DNA of 64,000 nucleotides from JAMXLJ01 sp036558745 (GTDB lineage Bacteria > Actinomycetota > Acidimicrobiia > IMCC26256 > JAMXLJ01): positions 1 through 64,000 of the forward strand of contig DATBEZ010000090.1 in NCBI GenBank assembly GCA_036558745.1, read 5' to 3'. This document shows, piece by piece, positions 51,767 through 60,572 of this stretch (positions within the stretch are counted from its first letter, which is position 1; each line of letters opens with the position of its first letter). The notes below the pieces were generated by a model that was given only the letters and a program-made list of their open reading frames with translations, had not been told where the DNA came from and did not search any database. A program made the translations under genes and the position numbers.

Positions 51767-52200
51767 TCACACCGACACGCGATACGCCGTGAGCGAGCCG
51801 TCGGTGCGCGACACATACACGCTGCCGTGCGCGACCGTGACCTGGGTCTCGACCGGCGCGCCCGCCGTGCTCGACCACAGCGGCGAGCACGTCGCGGAGC
51901 AGCCGTTCGGCATGCTGCCGCTACAGCCTTCGACCCCCGCCGCGTCGAACACGTTCACGCCGGAAGAGACGTGGCCGCCCCCGAGCGCGGCCGGCTCCCC
52001 GTCGAAGACCGGAGCGCCCGCCCCCACGGGATAGTTGCTGTTCGCCGTCGTGCCGTATCCAGCTCAGTTGCCCACGTACAACTTCGTGCCGACGAGCACC
52101 GGCGACGCCGTGCGAGCCGGGTCCATGCCGACCGAGGGCCACAGGCCCCCGACAGGCTCACCGCGAACAGCGACACAACCACGAGCCGCAGCCCACGCAT
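51767..52200 (-). pseudogene. Decayed PQQ-like beta-propeller lipoprotein
   Basis: Pieces of one protein occur in different minus-strand frames. There is a signal-like start (MRGLRLVVVSLFAVSLSG, near 52200), then in another frame DPARTASPVLVGTKLYVGN followed by a stop. A last piece reads VFDAAGVEGCSG ... CSPLWSSTAG ... VTVAHGSVYVSRTDGSLTAY. These are typical blades of PQQ/outer-membrane-type propellers (xxVYVGxxDGxLYAF). Internal blades are missing. The remainder of the 51738-52257 gap holds nothing else I recognise. Confidence 0.6.
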
Positions 52201-52257
52201 GGCCCGGAGTCCGACCGGTCGCGCGATGTGAGCGCCACCACCTCGTGCCACGACCCG

Positions 52258-52971
52258 TCAACCGAAGCTGAGCTTGCGGAAGCCCTCGGCGTAGCGGACG
52301 CCCGCGGCGCGACCACCCTCCTCGGCGCGCTCGCGGAGGAACTGACGGAACCACTCGCCGGTCTCCTCGAGCTGGCTCGCGTGGCAGAACAGCGCGTCGA
52401 TCTTCGCTTCGAGCGCGTCGCCGATATCGATCCAGCAGTTGGGCTCCAACGTGCCCGAGAGGTACACCCGGCGAACGTTGTGCACGGTCAGCCCGTCGCC
52501 GAGGTGCTCGGGGAAGTAGTGCGGGTTGCCGGCGGCCGGCGCGACCGCGTCGAGCGTCGCCCAGCCGGTGACCCGATGGTCGCGGTGGTTGTAGTAGCCG
52601 TCGCCGAAGAACACCGCGGTCGGGTCGGGGCACAACACCGCGTCGGGCCGGAGCCGGCGCACGTGGCGCACGATCTCACCCCGGAACGACTGGTCGTCGA
52701 CCAGCTCACCGTCGCCGTGGTCGAGGTGGTAGTGCCCGGCCAGGCCGAGCACCTTGCTCGCGGCCTCGGTCTCGCTGATGCGCAGGCGCGTGAGCGCATC
52801 GCGGTCGACGCCGGGATCCTGACTGCCCTTGTCGCCGCGCGTCGTGATGAGCACCGACACCTCGGAGCCTGCGGCGGCCCACCGCGCGAGGGTGCCTCCC
52901 GCGGAGATCTCCGGGTCGTCGGGATGGGCGTACACCGCGAGCACGCGGTCCGGGCGGTCGGCGTCGACCAT
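52258..52971 (-). CDS. PIG-L/LmbE-family deacetylase
   Basis: The 237-residue metal-dependent N-deacetylase has the zinc motif VYAHPDDPE near the start and YYNHRDHRVTG later. Actinobacterial members include mycothiol MshB and Mca and other GlcNAc-type deacetylases. This one lacks features that would let me choose. The ATG at 52971 is only 6 nt from a TACGGT -10-like hexamer, giving a leaderless transcript, and shares a 17-bp divergent gap with the endonuclease IV gene. Confidence 0.9.
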   Translation of the reverse strand: MVDADRPDRVLAVYAHPDDPEISAGGTLARWAAAGSEVSVLITTRGDKGSQDPGVDRDALTRLRISETEAASKVLGLAGHYHLDHGDGELVDDQSFRGEIVRHVRRLRPDAVLCPDPTAVFFGDGYYNHRDHRVTGWATLDAVAPAAGNPHYFPEHLGDGLTVHNVRRVYLSGTLEPNCWIDIGDALEAKIDALFCHASQLEETGEWFRQFLRERAEEGGRAAGVRYAEGFRKLSFG

Positions 52972-52976
52972 GTCGG

Positions 52977-52983
52977 TACCGTA
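52977..52983. promoter_or_regulatory. Overlapping antiparallel -10 elements (bidirectional promoter)
   Basis: TACCGT on the plus strand (52977-52982) lies 6 nt before the GTG at 52989. TACGGT on the minus strand (52983-52978) lies 6 nt before the ATG at 52971. The two hexamers share five base pairs inside a 17-bp gap. Both genes would be leaderless and compete for one melting site. -35 matches on either side are weak. Confidence 0.55.
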
Positions 52984-52988
52984 GCGGG

Positions 52989-53840
52989 GTGATTCGCGCG
53001 CGGTCCCGCCCGGTCGGCTGTCACGTCTTCGTCTCCGGCGGCCTACGGCGCGCACCCGAGCGGGCGCTCGAGCGGGGCGCCGACGTGGTGCAGATCTTCC
53101 CGTCGAACCCCCGCGGCTGGGCGATCCCGAACCCCGACCGGGCCGAGGAGGACGCGCTCCGTGAGCGGCTCGACGAGTTGGGGTTCCCGCTGTTCCTCCA
53201 CGCGCCGTACCTCGTGAACGTGGCCGCACGCGACACCGCCGTCCTGGAACGCTCGGTCGAGAACCTCGAGTTCGCGCTGGCCCGCGGTGCGCGCCTCGGA
53301 GCGCGGGGTGTCGTCGTGCACACCGGCAGCAGCGGCGGCGACGATCGCGCCGTCGCGCTCACGCGCGCGTCCGCCTCACTGCTCCACCTGCTCGACCGGG
53401 TCGAGGGTTGCAACCTCCTCGTCGAGCTGACGGCCGGGAGCGGCAACCTGCTCGCGAGCACCGTGGAGGAGATCGCCGAGCTGCTCGCCGCCAGTGACGA
53501 CCACCCGCGCGTCCGGGTCTGCATCGACACGTGTCACCTGTTCGCCGCCGGGCTCGACATCAGCGAGCCCGCGGCGCGGCGCACGTTGCGCGCCCAGCTC
53601 CGGGACCTCGACCCGGCCCGGGTCGCGCTCGTGCACGTGAACGACTCGCGCGATCCCGTGGGCTCGCGGCGCGACCGCCACGCACGCATCGGACTCGGCG
53701 AGATCGGCATCGACGCGCTCGCAGCCGTCGTCCGGCTCCCCGAGCTGGCCCACGCACCGCTCGTGATCGAGACACCCGGCGACGCCGCGGAGCAGCGCGA
53801 CGACCTCGCGCTGCTCCGGCGTGTCGCGACCGCCTGCTGA
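52989..53840 (+). CDS. nfo: Endonuclease IV (AP endonuclease)
   Basis: The 283-residue TIM-barrel enzyme cleaves at abasic sites. Family motifs: CHVFVSGGL (usually VSxxGG), VQIFPSNPRGW, FLHAPYLVN with a metal His, VVVHTGSS, VCIDTCHLFAAG with Asp/His ligands, ALVHVNDSRDPVGSRRDRH, GLGEIG and IETPG. GTG at 52989 is used. It ends 14 bp before the convergent SDR gene. Confidence 0.92.
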   Translation: MIRARSRPVGCHVFVSGGLRRAPERALERGADVVQIFPSNPRGWAIPNPDRAEEDALRERLDELGFPLFLHAPYLVNVAARDTAVLERSVENLEFALARGARLGARGVVVHTGSSGGDDRAVALTRASASLLHLLDRVEGCNLLVELTAGSGNLLASTVEEIAELLAASDDHPRVRVCIDTCHLFAAGLDISEPAARRTLRAQLRDLDPARVALVHVNDSRDPVGSRRDRHARIGLGEIGIDALAAVVRLPELAHAPLVIETPGDAAEQRDDLALLRRVATAC

Positions 53841-53854
53841 GGCTGCCCGACCGA

Positions 53855-54661
53855 CTACCAGTCGAGACCGAGCACGCCGCGCATCGTCGCCTCGAACGTC
53901 GCGTCGTCCATCGACGCGCGGGTCGAGATGACGAGCTCGGCGTCGGTCCCGACCGGCACTCGCAACGGCGTGTCGCTCGTCTCGATCGCGTCCGCGATCG
54001 CGGCCGCGACGGCTTCCGGACCGGGAGGCTCGGCGCCCGGATCGGCACCCGTGGGGAGCTTCTCCTGCGCCTCCTGCCACAACAGATCGAGCTCGTCGTA
54101 GGGCGAATCGATGCCGAGGCGCAGCTCGCGCGCACCGAAGTTCGTCGTGAACCGTCCCGGCTCGATCATCGCGACCCGGATCCCGAAGTGACCGACCTCG
54201 TAATGCAACGCCTCCGAGAGCGCCTCCAGCGCGTACTTGGACGCAGAGTACGCGCCGTTCAGCGGCGCCGACACACGCCCGGCGAGCGACGTGACATTCA
54301 CGATCGTGCCACTCCCCCGCGCGCGCATGCCGGGCACCACGGCCTGGATCATCCGCCATGCCCCGAACACGTTGGTCTGGAACATGCGCGCGACCTCGTC
54401 GAGCGGGAGCGTCTCGACCGGCCCGACGACACCGAAGCCCGCGTTGTTCACCAGCGCGTCGACGGCGCCGGCCGAAGACACCGCATCGCGCACGGACGCG
54501 TCGTCGTCGACGTCGAGACGCAGGCGCGCAGCCACGTCGAGGTCGTCGAGCGTCTCGGGACGGCGCGCCGTCGCGACGACCTCGTGACCCCGCTTCGTCA
54601 GCTCCACCGCCGCCGCTCGCCCGATGCCCGTCGAGCAACCCGTGATCAACACTTTCCCCAT
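53855..54661 (-). CDS. Short-chain dehydrogenase/reductase
   Basis: The 268-residue SDR has the cofactor motif ITGCSTGIGRAAA, NNAG in VDALVNNAGFGVVG, the catalytic Ser in NVTSLAG and YxxxK in AYSASKYALEAL. The family is NAD(P)(H)-dependent; the substrate is unknown. Near the end residues resemble the classical SDR group close to retinol dehydrogenase-like enzymes. The gene has an in-line position after the aldolase gene, 21 bp apart. Confidence 0.92.
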   Translation of the reverse strand: MGKVLITGCSTGIGRAAAVELTKRGHEVVATARRPETLDDLDVAARLRLDVDDDASVRDAVSSAGAVDALVNNAGFGVVGPVETLPLDEVARMFQTNVFGAWRMIQAVVPGMRARGSGTIVNVTSLAGRVSAPLNGAYSASKYALEALSEALHYEVGHFGIRVAMIEPGRFTTNFGARELRLGIDSPYDELDLLWQEAQEKLPTGADPGAEPPGPEAVAAAIADAIETSDTPLRVPVGTDAELVISTRASMDDATFEATMRGVLGLDW

Positions 54662-54682
54662 CGGTCTACCCCAGTCTCCTCG

Positions 54683-55726
54683 TCAGCTCCTGGCCACCGC
54701 GATCTTGTCCAAGATCGCGACCACGCGCTCGACGTCGGCGTCGTCGACGTCCTTGTGGGTCATGAACCGGACCGTCGCGGTGTCGATCGTGCCCGCGAGC
54801 ACCCCCTCGCGCCGCAGGACCGGTAGGAGATCGTCCGGGAGATCGGCAAGCGAGCAGCACACGACGTTCGTGCGCACCGCTTCGGGGTCGACCGATCCCG
54901 GGAACCGCTCGGCCAGCGCACCGGCCAGGGTGTGGGCCCGCGCGTGGTCGTCGGCCAGGCGTTCGACCATCGTCTCCAACGCGACGATCCCCGCCGCCGC
55001 GATCACCCCGGCCTGACGCATCGCGCCGCCGAGCCGCTTGCGCTCGGCGGTCGCGGTCGCGATCACGTCCGCCGGCCCGCACAGCATCGAACCGACCGGC
55101 GCGCCGAGCCCCTTCGACAGGCAGAACATCACCGTGTCGGCGGGTTCGACCAACGACGCGACAGAGGTGCCGAGCGCGACCGCGGCGTTGAAGATGCGCG
55201 CGCCGTCGCAGTGCAGCGCGACCGAACGCGCGCGTACGACCGCAACGACCGCGGCCACCTCGGCCCGCGTCCACGGACGACCGCACGCGGGCATGTGCGT
55301 GTTCTCGATCGTGACCAACGAGACCGGCGGCAGATGGTGATCGACCTGCGCCAGCGCGACCGCGACGTCGTTCGGGGCGAGCACCCCGTCGTCGTCGTCG
55401 AGCGGGCGCATCTGCACCGCGGCGTTGCGACCCGCGGCCGCGAGCTCGTAGCGGTACACATGCGCGCGCGCCGGACACAGCACCTCGGTCCCGGCGCGCG
55501 CGAGCACGCGCAGCGCGAGCTGGTTCGCCATCGTTCCCGACGGGACGTACAGCGCCGCCTCGGTGCCGGTCGCCACGGCCGCGAGCTCCTGGAGTCGAGC
55601 GACCGTCGGGTCCTCGCCGTAACCGTCGTCGCCGACCTCGGCGTCGGCCATGGCCCGGCGCATCGCGGGCGTCGGCGTCGTGACGGTGTCGGAACGGAGG
55701 TCGACGAGGCCAGACGGCGACGGCAC
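54683..55726 (-). CDS. ltaE: Low-specificity L-threonine aldolase
   Basis: The 347-residue PLP enzyme of fold type I cleaves L-threonine or allo-threonine to glycine and acetaldehyde. Motifs: DLRSDTVTTPTPAMRRAM, DDGYGEDPTV, FVPSGTMANQ-type YVPSGTMANQLAL, HCDGARIFNAAVA and the PLP Lys in CLSKGLGAPVGS. The GTG at 55726 is 1 bp after the tesB stop, so the two are probably cotranscribed. Confidence 0.93.
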   Translation of the reverse strand: MPSPSGLVDLRSDTVTTPTPAMRRAMADAEVGDDGYGEDPTVARLQELAAVATGTEAALYVPSGTMANQLALRVLARAGTEVLCPARAHVYRYELAAAGRNAAVQMRPLDDDDGVLAPNDVAVALAQVDHHLPPVSLVTIENTHMPACGRPWTRAEVAAVVAVVRARSVALHCDGARIFNAAVALGTSVASLVEPADTVMFCLSKGLGAPVGSMLCGPADVIATATAERKRLGGAMRQAGVIAAAGIVALETMVERLADDHARAHTLAGALAERFPGSVDPEAVRTNVVCCSLADLPDDLLPVLRREGVLAGTIDTATVRFMTHKDVDDADVERVVAILDKIAVARS

Positions 55727-55727
55727 G

Positions 55728-56597
55728 TCAGCTCGCCGCCGCGATCGGCCGGATCAGGCCCTCCTGGATCACGGTGACCGCGAGGACGCCGTCACGCCGG
55801 AAGATCTCGCCTTGTGCGAGCCCGCGCGCGCCCGCGGCGGACGGACTGGTCTGGTGATACAGCAGCCATTCGTCGGCCCGGAACTGGTGGTGGAACCACA
55901 TCGCGTGGTCGAGGCTCGCGACCATGTACTGGTCGGAACGGAACGAGCTCGCGTGCGGGAGCATCGCGGTGTCGAGCAACGTGAGGTCGGACGCGTACGC
56001 GACGACGCACGCGTGCAGCAGCCCGTCGTCGGGCAACGGACCGTTGGCGCGGATCCACACGTTCTGCTCCGGCGCGCGGGGGCTGAAGTCGATCCACGGC
56101 GGCTCGTCGACGTTGCGGGTGTCGATCGGTCGCTCGCGCACGAGCCACTGCGCGAAGTCGGGACCGAACCGTTCGAGGTGGGGCTCGATGCGCTCCTGGA
56201 AGGTGGGCAGCGTCTCGGGGTCGGGCACGTCGGGCATCGGGTCCTGGTGCTCGGGACCGCTCTCGTCGACCTGGAACGACGCGGACAGGTTGAAGATCGC
56301 ACGTCCGTGCTGGATCGCGACGACACGGCGGGTCGTGAAGCTGCGGCCGTCGCGGATGCGGTCCACCTCGAACACGATGGGCACGGTGGGGTCGCCCGGG
56401 CGCAGGAAATAGGAGTGCAACGAGTGGACCGGCCGGTCGTCCTCGACCGTGCGCCCGGCGGCGACCAGCGCCTGGGCCGCGACCTGGCCGCCGAAGACGC
56501 GTTGGCGGTCCTCGTCAGGGCTGACGCCCCGGAAGAGGTTCACCTCCAGCGGCTCGAGCTCCAGCAGCGCGATGAGGTCGTCGAGCGCTGTTCCCAT
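55728..56597 (-). CDS. tesB: Acyl-CoA thioesterase II
   Basis: The 289-residue double-hotdog enzyme hydrolyses acyl-CoA. Motifs: NLFRGVSPDEDRQRVFGGQV near the start, HSLHSYFLRPGDP, RDGRSFTTRRVVAIQHGR, and in the second half DLTLLDTAMLPH and SLDHAMWFHHQFRADEWLLY with the catalytic Asp. The ATG at 56597 lies 6 nt after TAGCAT (56609-56604), again a leaderless layout, within an 18-bp gap after the PFK gene. Confidence 0.94.
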   Translation of the reverse strand: MGTALDDLIALLELEPLEVNLFRGVSPDEDRQRVFGGQVAAQALVAAGRTVEDDRPVHSLHSYFLRPGDPTVPIVFEVDRIRDGRSFTTRRVVAIQHGRAIFNLSASFQVDESGPEHQDPMPDVPDPETLPTFQERIEPHLERFGPDFAQWLVRERPIDTRNVDEPPWIDFSPRAPEQNVWIRANGPLPDDGLLHACVVAYASDLTLLDTAMLPHASSFRSDQYMVASLDHAMWFHHQFRADEWLLYHQTSPSAAGARGLAQGEIFRRDGVLAVTVIQEGLIRPIAAAS

Positions 56598-56615
56598 GCG
56601 GCGATGCTAGGTGGG

Positions 56616-57644
56616 TTAGCCGAAGAAGACGGCGGCGACGTCGTAGAGGTCCTGGCCGACGGTCTTGGGCTCGCTCACCGCGTCCTCGAGCGGGACCCGC
56701 TCGATCTCGGCACCGCGCAGCGCCACCATCTTGCCGAAGTCGCCCTCGTGCGCGGCGTCGATCGCCGCGACGCCGAGCCGGGTCGCGAGCACCCGGTCGA
56801 ACGCGGTGGGCGTCCCGCCGCGAAGCACGTGACCGAGGATGGTCACCCGCGACTCGAAGCCGGTGCGGTCCTCGATCGCGCGCTGCACCTCGTTGGAGAT
56901 GCCACCGAGACGGACGTGGCCGAACGCGTCCAGCTCACCCGACTGCGTGACCATCGACCCTTCCTTCGGGACCGCGCCCTCGGCGACCACGACGATCGAG
57001 AAGCTTGCGCCGTGCTTGTGCCGGCGTTCGATCGTCTCGCACACCTCGTCGATGTCGAAGGGCTTCTCCGGGATCAGGATGACGTCGGCACCACCGGCCA
57101 TGCCCGCGTACATCGCGATCCACCCGGCGTGGCGGCCCATCACCTCGACGATCATGACGCGGTCGTGGCTCTCGGCCGTCGTGTGCAACCGGTCGATGGC
57201 ATCGGTCGCGACCTGCACCGCGGTGTTGAACCCGAACGTGAAGTCGGTCGCGGAGAGGTCGTTGTCGATCGTCTTCGGTACGCCGATCGCCGGCGACCCG
57301 GCCCGCGTGAGCTGCAGCGCGACACCGAGCGTGTCGTCACCGCCGATCGCGATCAGCGCGTCGATGCGCTCCTCGCGCAGCGTCTCGCGCACCTTCTCGA
57401 TGCCGTTCTCGACCTTGGCCGGGTTCGTGCGCGACGTCCCGAGGATCGTGCCGCCGCGCGGCAGCAGCCCTCGCGTGCTCCCCCGGTCGAGCTCGACCGT
57501 CTCGTTCTCGAGCACACCCCGCCAGCCGTGGCGGAAGCCGACGATCGTGTGGCCGTAGATCTCCTCGCCCTTGCGCACGACGGCCCGGATCACCGCGTTG
57601 AGGCCGGGGCAGTCGCCACCGCCGGTCAACACTCCGACTCGCAT
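56616..57644 (-). CDS. pfkA: 6-phosphofructokinase, PPi-type signature
   Basis: The 342-residue enzyme phosphorylates fructose 6-phosphate. Motifs: GVLTGGGDCPGLNAVIRA, GTSRTNP, IGGDDTLGVA, GVPKTIDNDL, EVMGRHAGWIA, and the substrate-site GHVLRGGTPTAFDR. Residues that separate phosphate donors read Asp104 (GGDDT) and Lys124 (PKTIDND); these mark the pyrophosphate-dependent type, while ATP enzymes have Gly at both. The ATG at 57644 has GGAGG 5 nt upstream. PPi-linked glycolysis would save ATP and could run in reverse. Confidence 0.93.
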   Translation of the reverse strand: MRVGVLTGGGDCPGLNAVIRAVVRKGEEIYGHTIVGFRHGWRGVLENETVELDRGSTRGLLPRGGTILGTSRTNPAKVENGIEKVRETLREERIDALIAIGGDDTLGVALQLTRAGSPAIGVPKTIDNDLSATDFTFGFNTAVQVATDAIDRLHTTAESHDRVMIVEVMGRHAGWIAMYAGMAGGADVILIPEKPFDIDEVCETIERRHKHGASFSIVVVAEGAVPKEGSMVTQSGELDAFGHVRLGGISNEVQRAIEDRTGFESRVTILGHVLRGGTPTAFDRVLATRLGVAAIDAAHEGDFGKMVALRGAEIERVPLEDAVSEPKTVGQDLYDVAAVFFG

Positions 57645-57775
57645 CGCAACCTCCGGACGCCTCGGGTTCCCCCACCATCCTGCCTCTTGGATCAAGCCGC
57701 TTCGCGCGAGACCACGGTGCGTGCTCGGGCGACGTTCCGCTGCCGGTACCGGGGCCGGCGGTACCCTTCGGTCTC

Positions 57776-58219
57776 GTGCGTCGAAGCCGCGTCCAGACCT
57801 CGATCGAACGCGCGCTGGTCCCGCTGCTCGAGCCGGGCGAGGAGCTGCGGGCCGGCAGCGCGGTGTGGATGGCCGACCGCCGCGAGCACGTCCCGTTGCT
57901 GTTCACGAGCCGGGCCGTCTACCTGCTCGCGCTGACGAGCCAGCGCCTGCTCGTCTTCGACACGCCGCGGCGCGGCCGGCCCGTCCTCGAAGCCGACCTC
58001 CTCCTCGCGAAGCCGCACGACGCGTTCACGCTCCGTCACGTGTCGCGACTCCTGCCGCTGCTCCAGCTGCGCATCAGCATGGCTTCACGCGAGCTCGTGA
58101 TGGAGTTCCGGCCCCGCGACCGGGCCGCGGGACGCGCCGTCGCCACGGCGCTCCGGGCCGGGCAGCGGGGCGCGCGCAACGGCGCGGCACCGGACGCGGC
58201 GGCCGGCGCGAACCGCTGA
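57776..58219 (+). CDS. Conserved hypothetical, bacterial PH-like domain
   Basis: The 147-residue protein has a beta-rich core (GEELRAGSAVWMADRRE, VPLLFTSRAVYLLALTSQRL, LVFDTPRRGRPVLEADLLLA) ending in a helix, which fits a YokE/bPH-type fold. That is a structural guess. The C-terminus is Ala/Gly/Arg-rich. TACCCT (57762-57767) lies 8 nt before the GTG, a leaderless layout. Its stop overlaps the glpK start (TGATG). Confidence 0.55.
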   Translation: MRRSRVQTSIERALVPLLEPGEELRAGSAVWMADRREHVPLLFTSRAVYLLALTSQRLLVFDTPRRGRPVLEADLLLAKPHDAFTLRHVSRLLPLLQLRISMASRELVMEFRPRDRAAGRAVATALRAGQRGARNGAAPDAAAGANR

Positions 58220-59721
58220 TGGCGGTCGTCGTCGCGATCGACGCGGGCACCACCGGGGTCCGGTCGTTCGCCCTCGACGAGCGCGGCGCCCCGCGCGCGT
58301 GGGCGTACCGGGAGTTCCCCCAGCACTTCCCGCAGCCCGGGTGGGTCGAGCACGACCCCGACGACATCTGGGACGCGACGGTCGCCACCCTCGCCGAGGT
58401 CGCGGCCGCGCTCGACCGCGAGGGCGAGACCGTCGCGGCCGTCGGCATCACGAACCAACGCGAGACCGCGGTCGTGTGGAGCCGCGCGACGGGCCGTCCG
58501 CTGCACCGGGCGATCGTGTGGCAGGACCGTCGCACCGCGCCGCGCTGCGACGAGCTGCGCGCCGCCGGGCACGAGCCCTTCGTCCGCGAGCACACGGGTC
58601 TCGTCCTCGACCCGTACTTCTCGGCGACGAAGCTCGCATGGCTCCTGCGCGAGGGCGGTGTCACCGACTCGCCCGACCTCGCGTTCGGCACCGTCGACAG
58701 CTGGCTGCTCTGGCAGCTCACCGGCGGCGCGGATGGCGGCGTGCACGTCACCGACGCGTCGAACGCGTCGCGCACGTTGCTCTACGACCTCTCGACGGGC
58801 GCGTGGTCGTCGGAGCTCGCGGACCTGTTCGGGGTGCCGTTGGGTTGTCTCCCGGAGATCCTCCCGAGCAGCGGGTGCTTCGGCACGACGGTGCCCGAGC
58901 GCGTCGCCGGACTGCGCGTGCCGGTGAGCGGCGTCGCGGGTGACCAGCAGGCCGCGCTGTTCGGCCAGGCCTGCTTCGAGCCCGGGATGGCGAAGAACAC
59001 GTACGGCACCGGCTCGTTCGTGCTCATGAACCTCGGACCGACCCGACCGGCGGTGTCGGAGGGACTGCTGACGTCGGTGGGCTGGATCATCGACGGCGCG
59101 ACGACGTACGTGCTCGAAGGTTCCATCTTCGTCACGGGTGCGGCGGTCCAGTGGCTGCGCGACGGGCTGGGCATCATCGACGACGCGGCGGAGACCGGCC
59201 CGCTCGCCGGGAGCGTCACCGACAGCGGCGGTGTGTTCTTCGTCCCCGCGTTCACGGGGTTGGGCTCGCCGTACTGGGACCCGTACGCGCGCGGGACGAT
59301 CGTCGGGCTCACCCGCGGGTCCGGACGCGCTCAGCTCGCGCGCGCGGTCGTGGAGTCCATGGCGTACGGCACCCGCGACGTGGTCGACGCGATGCAGCGC
59401 GCATGCGGGACTTCGCTGGCCGAGCTGCGCGTCGACGGCGGCGCGAGCGTCATGGACCTCCTGTGCCAGCTGCAGGCCGACGTGCTGCGCGTCCCGGTCC
59501 GGCGCAGCCAGGTGAAGGAGACGACCGCGCTCGGCGCCGCGTACCTCGCCGGCATCGCAGAGGGGATCTGGCCGTCGCCCGACGAGGCCGCGGCGGCGTG
59601 GGCCTCCGACGGGACGTGGGAGCCCGCCGCGGCGACCGACGACGTCGAGGCCCGCTACGCCACCTGGCAACGGGCGGTGGAGCGGGCGCGGGGCTGGGCC
59701 GAGGGCGCCGGTCTCCCCTGA
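58219..59721 (+). CDS. glpK: Glycerol kinase
   Basis: The 500-residue FGGY kinase makes glycerol 3-phosphate. Motifs: VVAIDAGTTGVRSFALDE, FPQPGWVEHDPDDIW, GITNQRETAVVWSRATGRPL split at NQRET, DPYFSATKLAWLL, GVAGDQQAALFGQACFEPG, and the FGGY C-terminal region RGTIVGLTRGSGRAQLARA with RVDGGASVMDLLCQLQAD. The first metal/phosphate motif DAGTTGVRS is intact. ATG at 58219 is coupled to the upstream stop. No glpF or glpD is nearby. Confidence 0.93.
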   Translation: MAVVVAIDAGTTGVRSFALDERGAPRAWAYREFPQHFPQPGWVEHDPDDIWDATVATLAEVAAALDREGETVAAVGITNQRETAVVWSRATGRPLHRAIVWQDRRTAPRCDELRAAGHEPFVREHTGLVLDPYFSATKLAWLLREGGVTDSPDLAFGTVDSWLLWQLTGGADGGVHVTDASNASRTLLYDLSTGAWSSELADLFGVPLGCLPEILPSSGCFGTTVPERVAGLRVPVSGVAGDQQAALFGQACFEPGMAKNTYGTGSFVLMNLGPTRPAVSEGLLTSVGWIIDGATTYVLEGSIFVTGAAVQWLRDGLGIIDDAAETGPLAGSVTDSGGVFFVPAFTGLGSPYWDPYARGTIVGLTRGSGRAQLARAVVESMAYGTRDVVDAMQRACGTSLAELRVDGGASVMDLLCQLQADVLRVPVRRSQVKETTALGAAYLAGIAEGIWPSPDEAAAAWASDGTWEPAAATDDVEARYATWQRAVERARGWAEGAGLP

Positions 59722-59751
59722 GACGCGAGTGCGCTTCCGAACGGCCAAGCT

Positions 59752-59970
59752 GTGCTCGTGGTGCGACGAGATCACGAGCTCAGCAGTACCTATGACGCGC
59801 TCTCGTCGACGTTGGGACGACTCGTCGGCGCGGATCGTTCCCGATGTGCGCCTGGAATGGGCTCGCAAGCTGGAAACGTCGTTGGCGCGCGGGGAGCGCG
59901 TGGTCGAGCTCGGTTGCGGGACCGGCGTGCCGGCCGGGCGTCTGCTGTCGGAGCGCGCCAGACGCCGGTT
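59752..59970 (+). pseudogene. SAM-dependent methyltransferase remnant
   Basis: A start-like piece (HELSSTYDALSSTLGRLVG) and, shifted to another frame, VRLEWARKLETSLARGERVV continued by ELGCGTGVPAGRLLSE form the beginning of a class I methyltransferase with its SAM loop. After that the reading breaks into Arg-rich nonsense. The 309-bp gap (59722-60030) therefore holds a truncated, frameshifted gene and no intact one. Confidence 0.55.
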
Positions 59971-60030
59971 GACCCTGCGCCGCCCGCGCCGGGCATCTCA
60001 GACATCGGGCCCCGCTGCCGATGAGACGGC

Positions 60031-60552
60031 GTGCGCCTGGTCGCATTCCTGCTCGCGCTCGGTGTCGGCCTGGCCGCCGGCGCTCCCGTCGCGGGCGCGT
60101 CCGCGGGTCCCTCGGCCGCGGCGTCGTCGTCGGGCGATGCCGGCCTGCTGCAGCCGACGGTCTCGTGCACGTCGCCGAACGACCCCGGCTCCGGCGTCGA
60201 CACCACGGTGTTCGGCTACGTCAACCACTCCCACGACGACGTCCGTCTCGACCCGGGGCCGTGGAACCTGTTGCTCGGGGGAACCGACGCGAAGGCCTTG
60301 ACCGTGTTCAAGCCCGGTCGCCACACGCGCGCGCTCGAGGTGCACGTGAACCACGGCGAGTCGGCCCGGTGGGAGCTCGGCGCGGGGACCGCGGTGGGTC
60401 CGGGCCCGCGCTGCAAGGGCCGCCTCAGCCCCGCGGTCACGCACTCGATCATGCGCAGCGTCACGATCTGGGGCGTGCCGCTCGCGTTCATCTACTTCGT
60501 CTTCGCGTACAAGAGCCGGCGCGACCGCAAGCGCGCCACCGCACGCGTCTGA
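60031..60552 (+). CDS. Secreted protein with C-terminal membrane anchor, unknown function
   Basis: The 173-residue protein has a signal peptide (MRLVAFLLALGVGLAAGAP), a Ser/Ala-rich stretch, and an extracytoplasmic domain containing FGYVNHSHDDVRLDPGPWN and FKPGRHTRALEVHVN, a beta-sandwich-like pattern. A membrane segment near the end (SVTIWGVPLAFIYFVFAY) precedes a basic cytoplasmic tail. Two cysteines (VSCTSP and RCKGRL) could form a disulfide. I do not recognise the family. Confidence 0.65.
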   Translation: MRLVAFLLALGVGLAAGAPVAGASAGPSAAASSSGDAGLLQPTVSCTSPNDPGSGVDTTVFGYVNHSHDDVRLDPGPWNLLLGGTDAKALTVFKPGRHTRALEVHVNHGESARWELGAGTAVGPGPRCKGRLSPAVTHSIMRSVTIWGVPLAFIYFVFAYKSRRDRKRATARV

Positions 60553-60572
60553 CGCTCGTCGGTTGACGCGGC

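Noticed and set aside
50536..52257. Insertion sequence or prophage fragment
   Set aside because: No transposase, integrase, terminal inverted repeats or target duplications were seen; only a frameshifted HNH gene and a decayed propeller gene.
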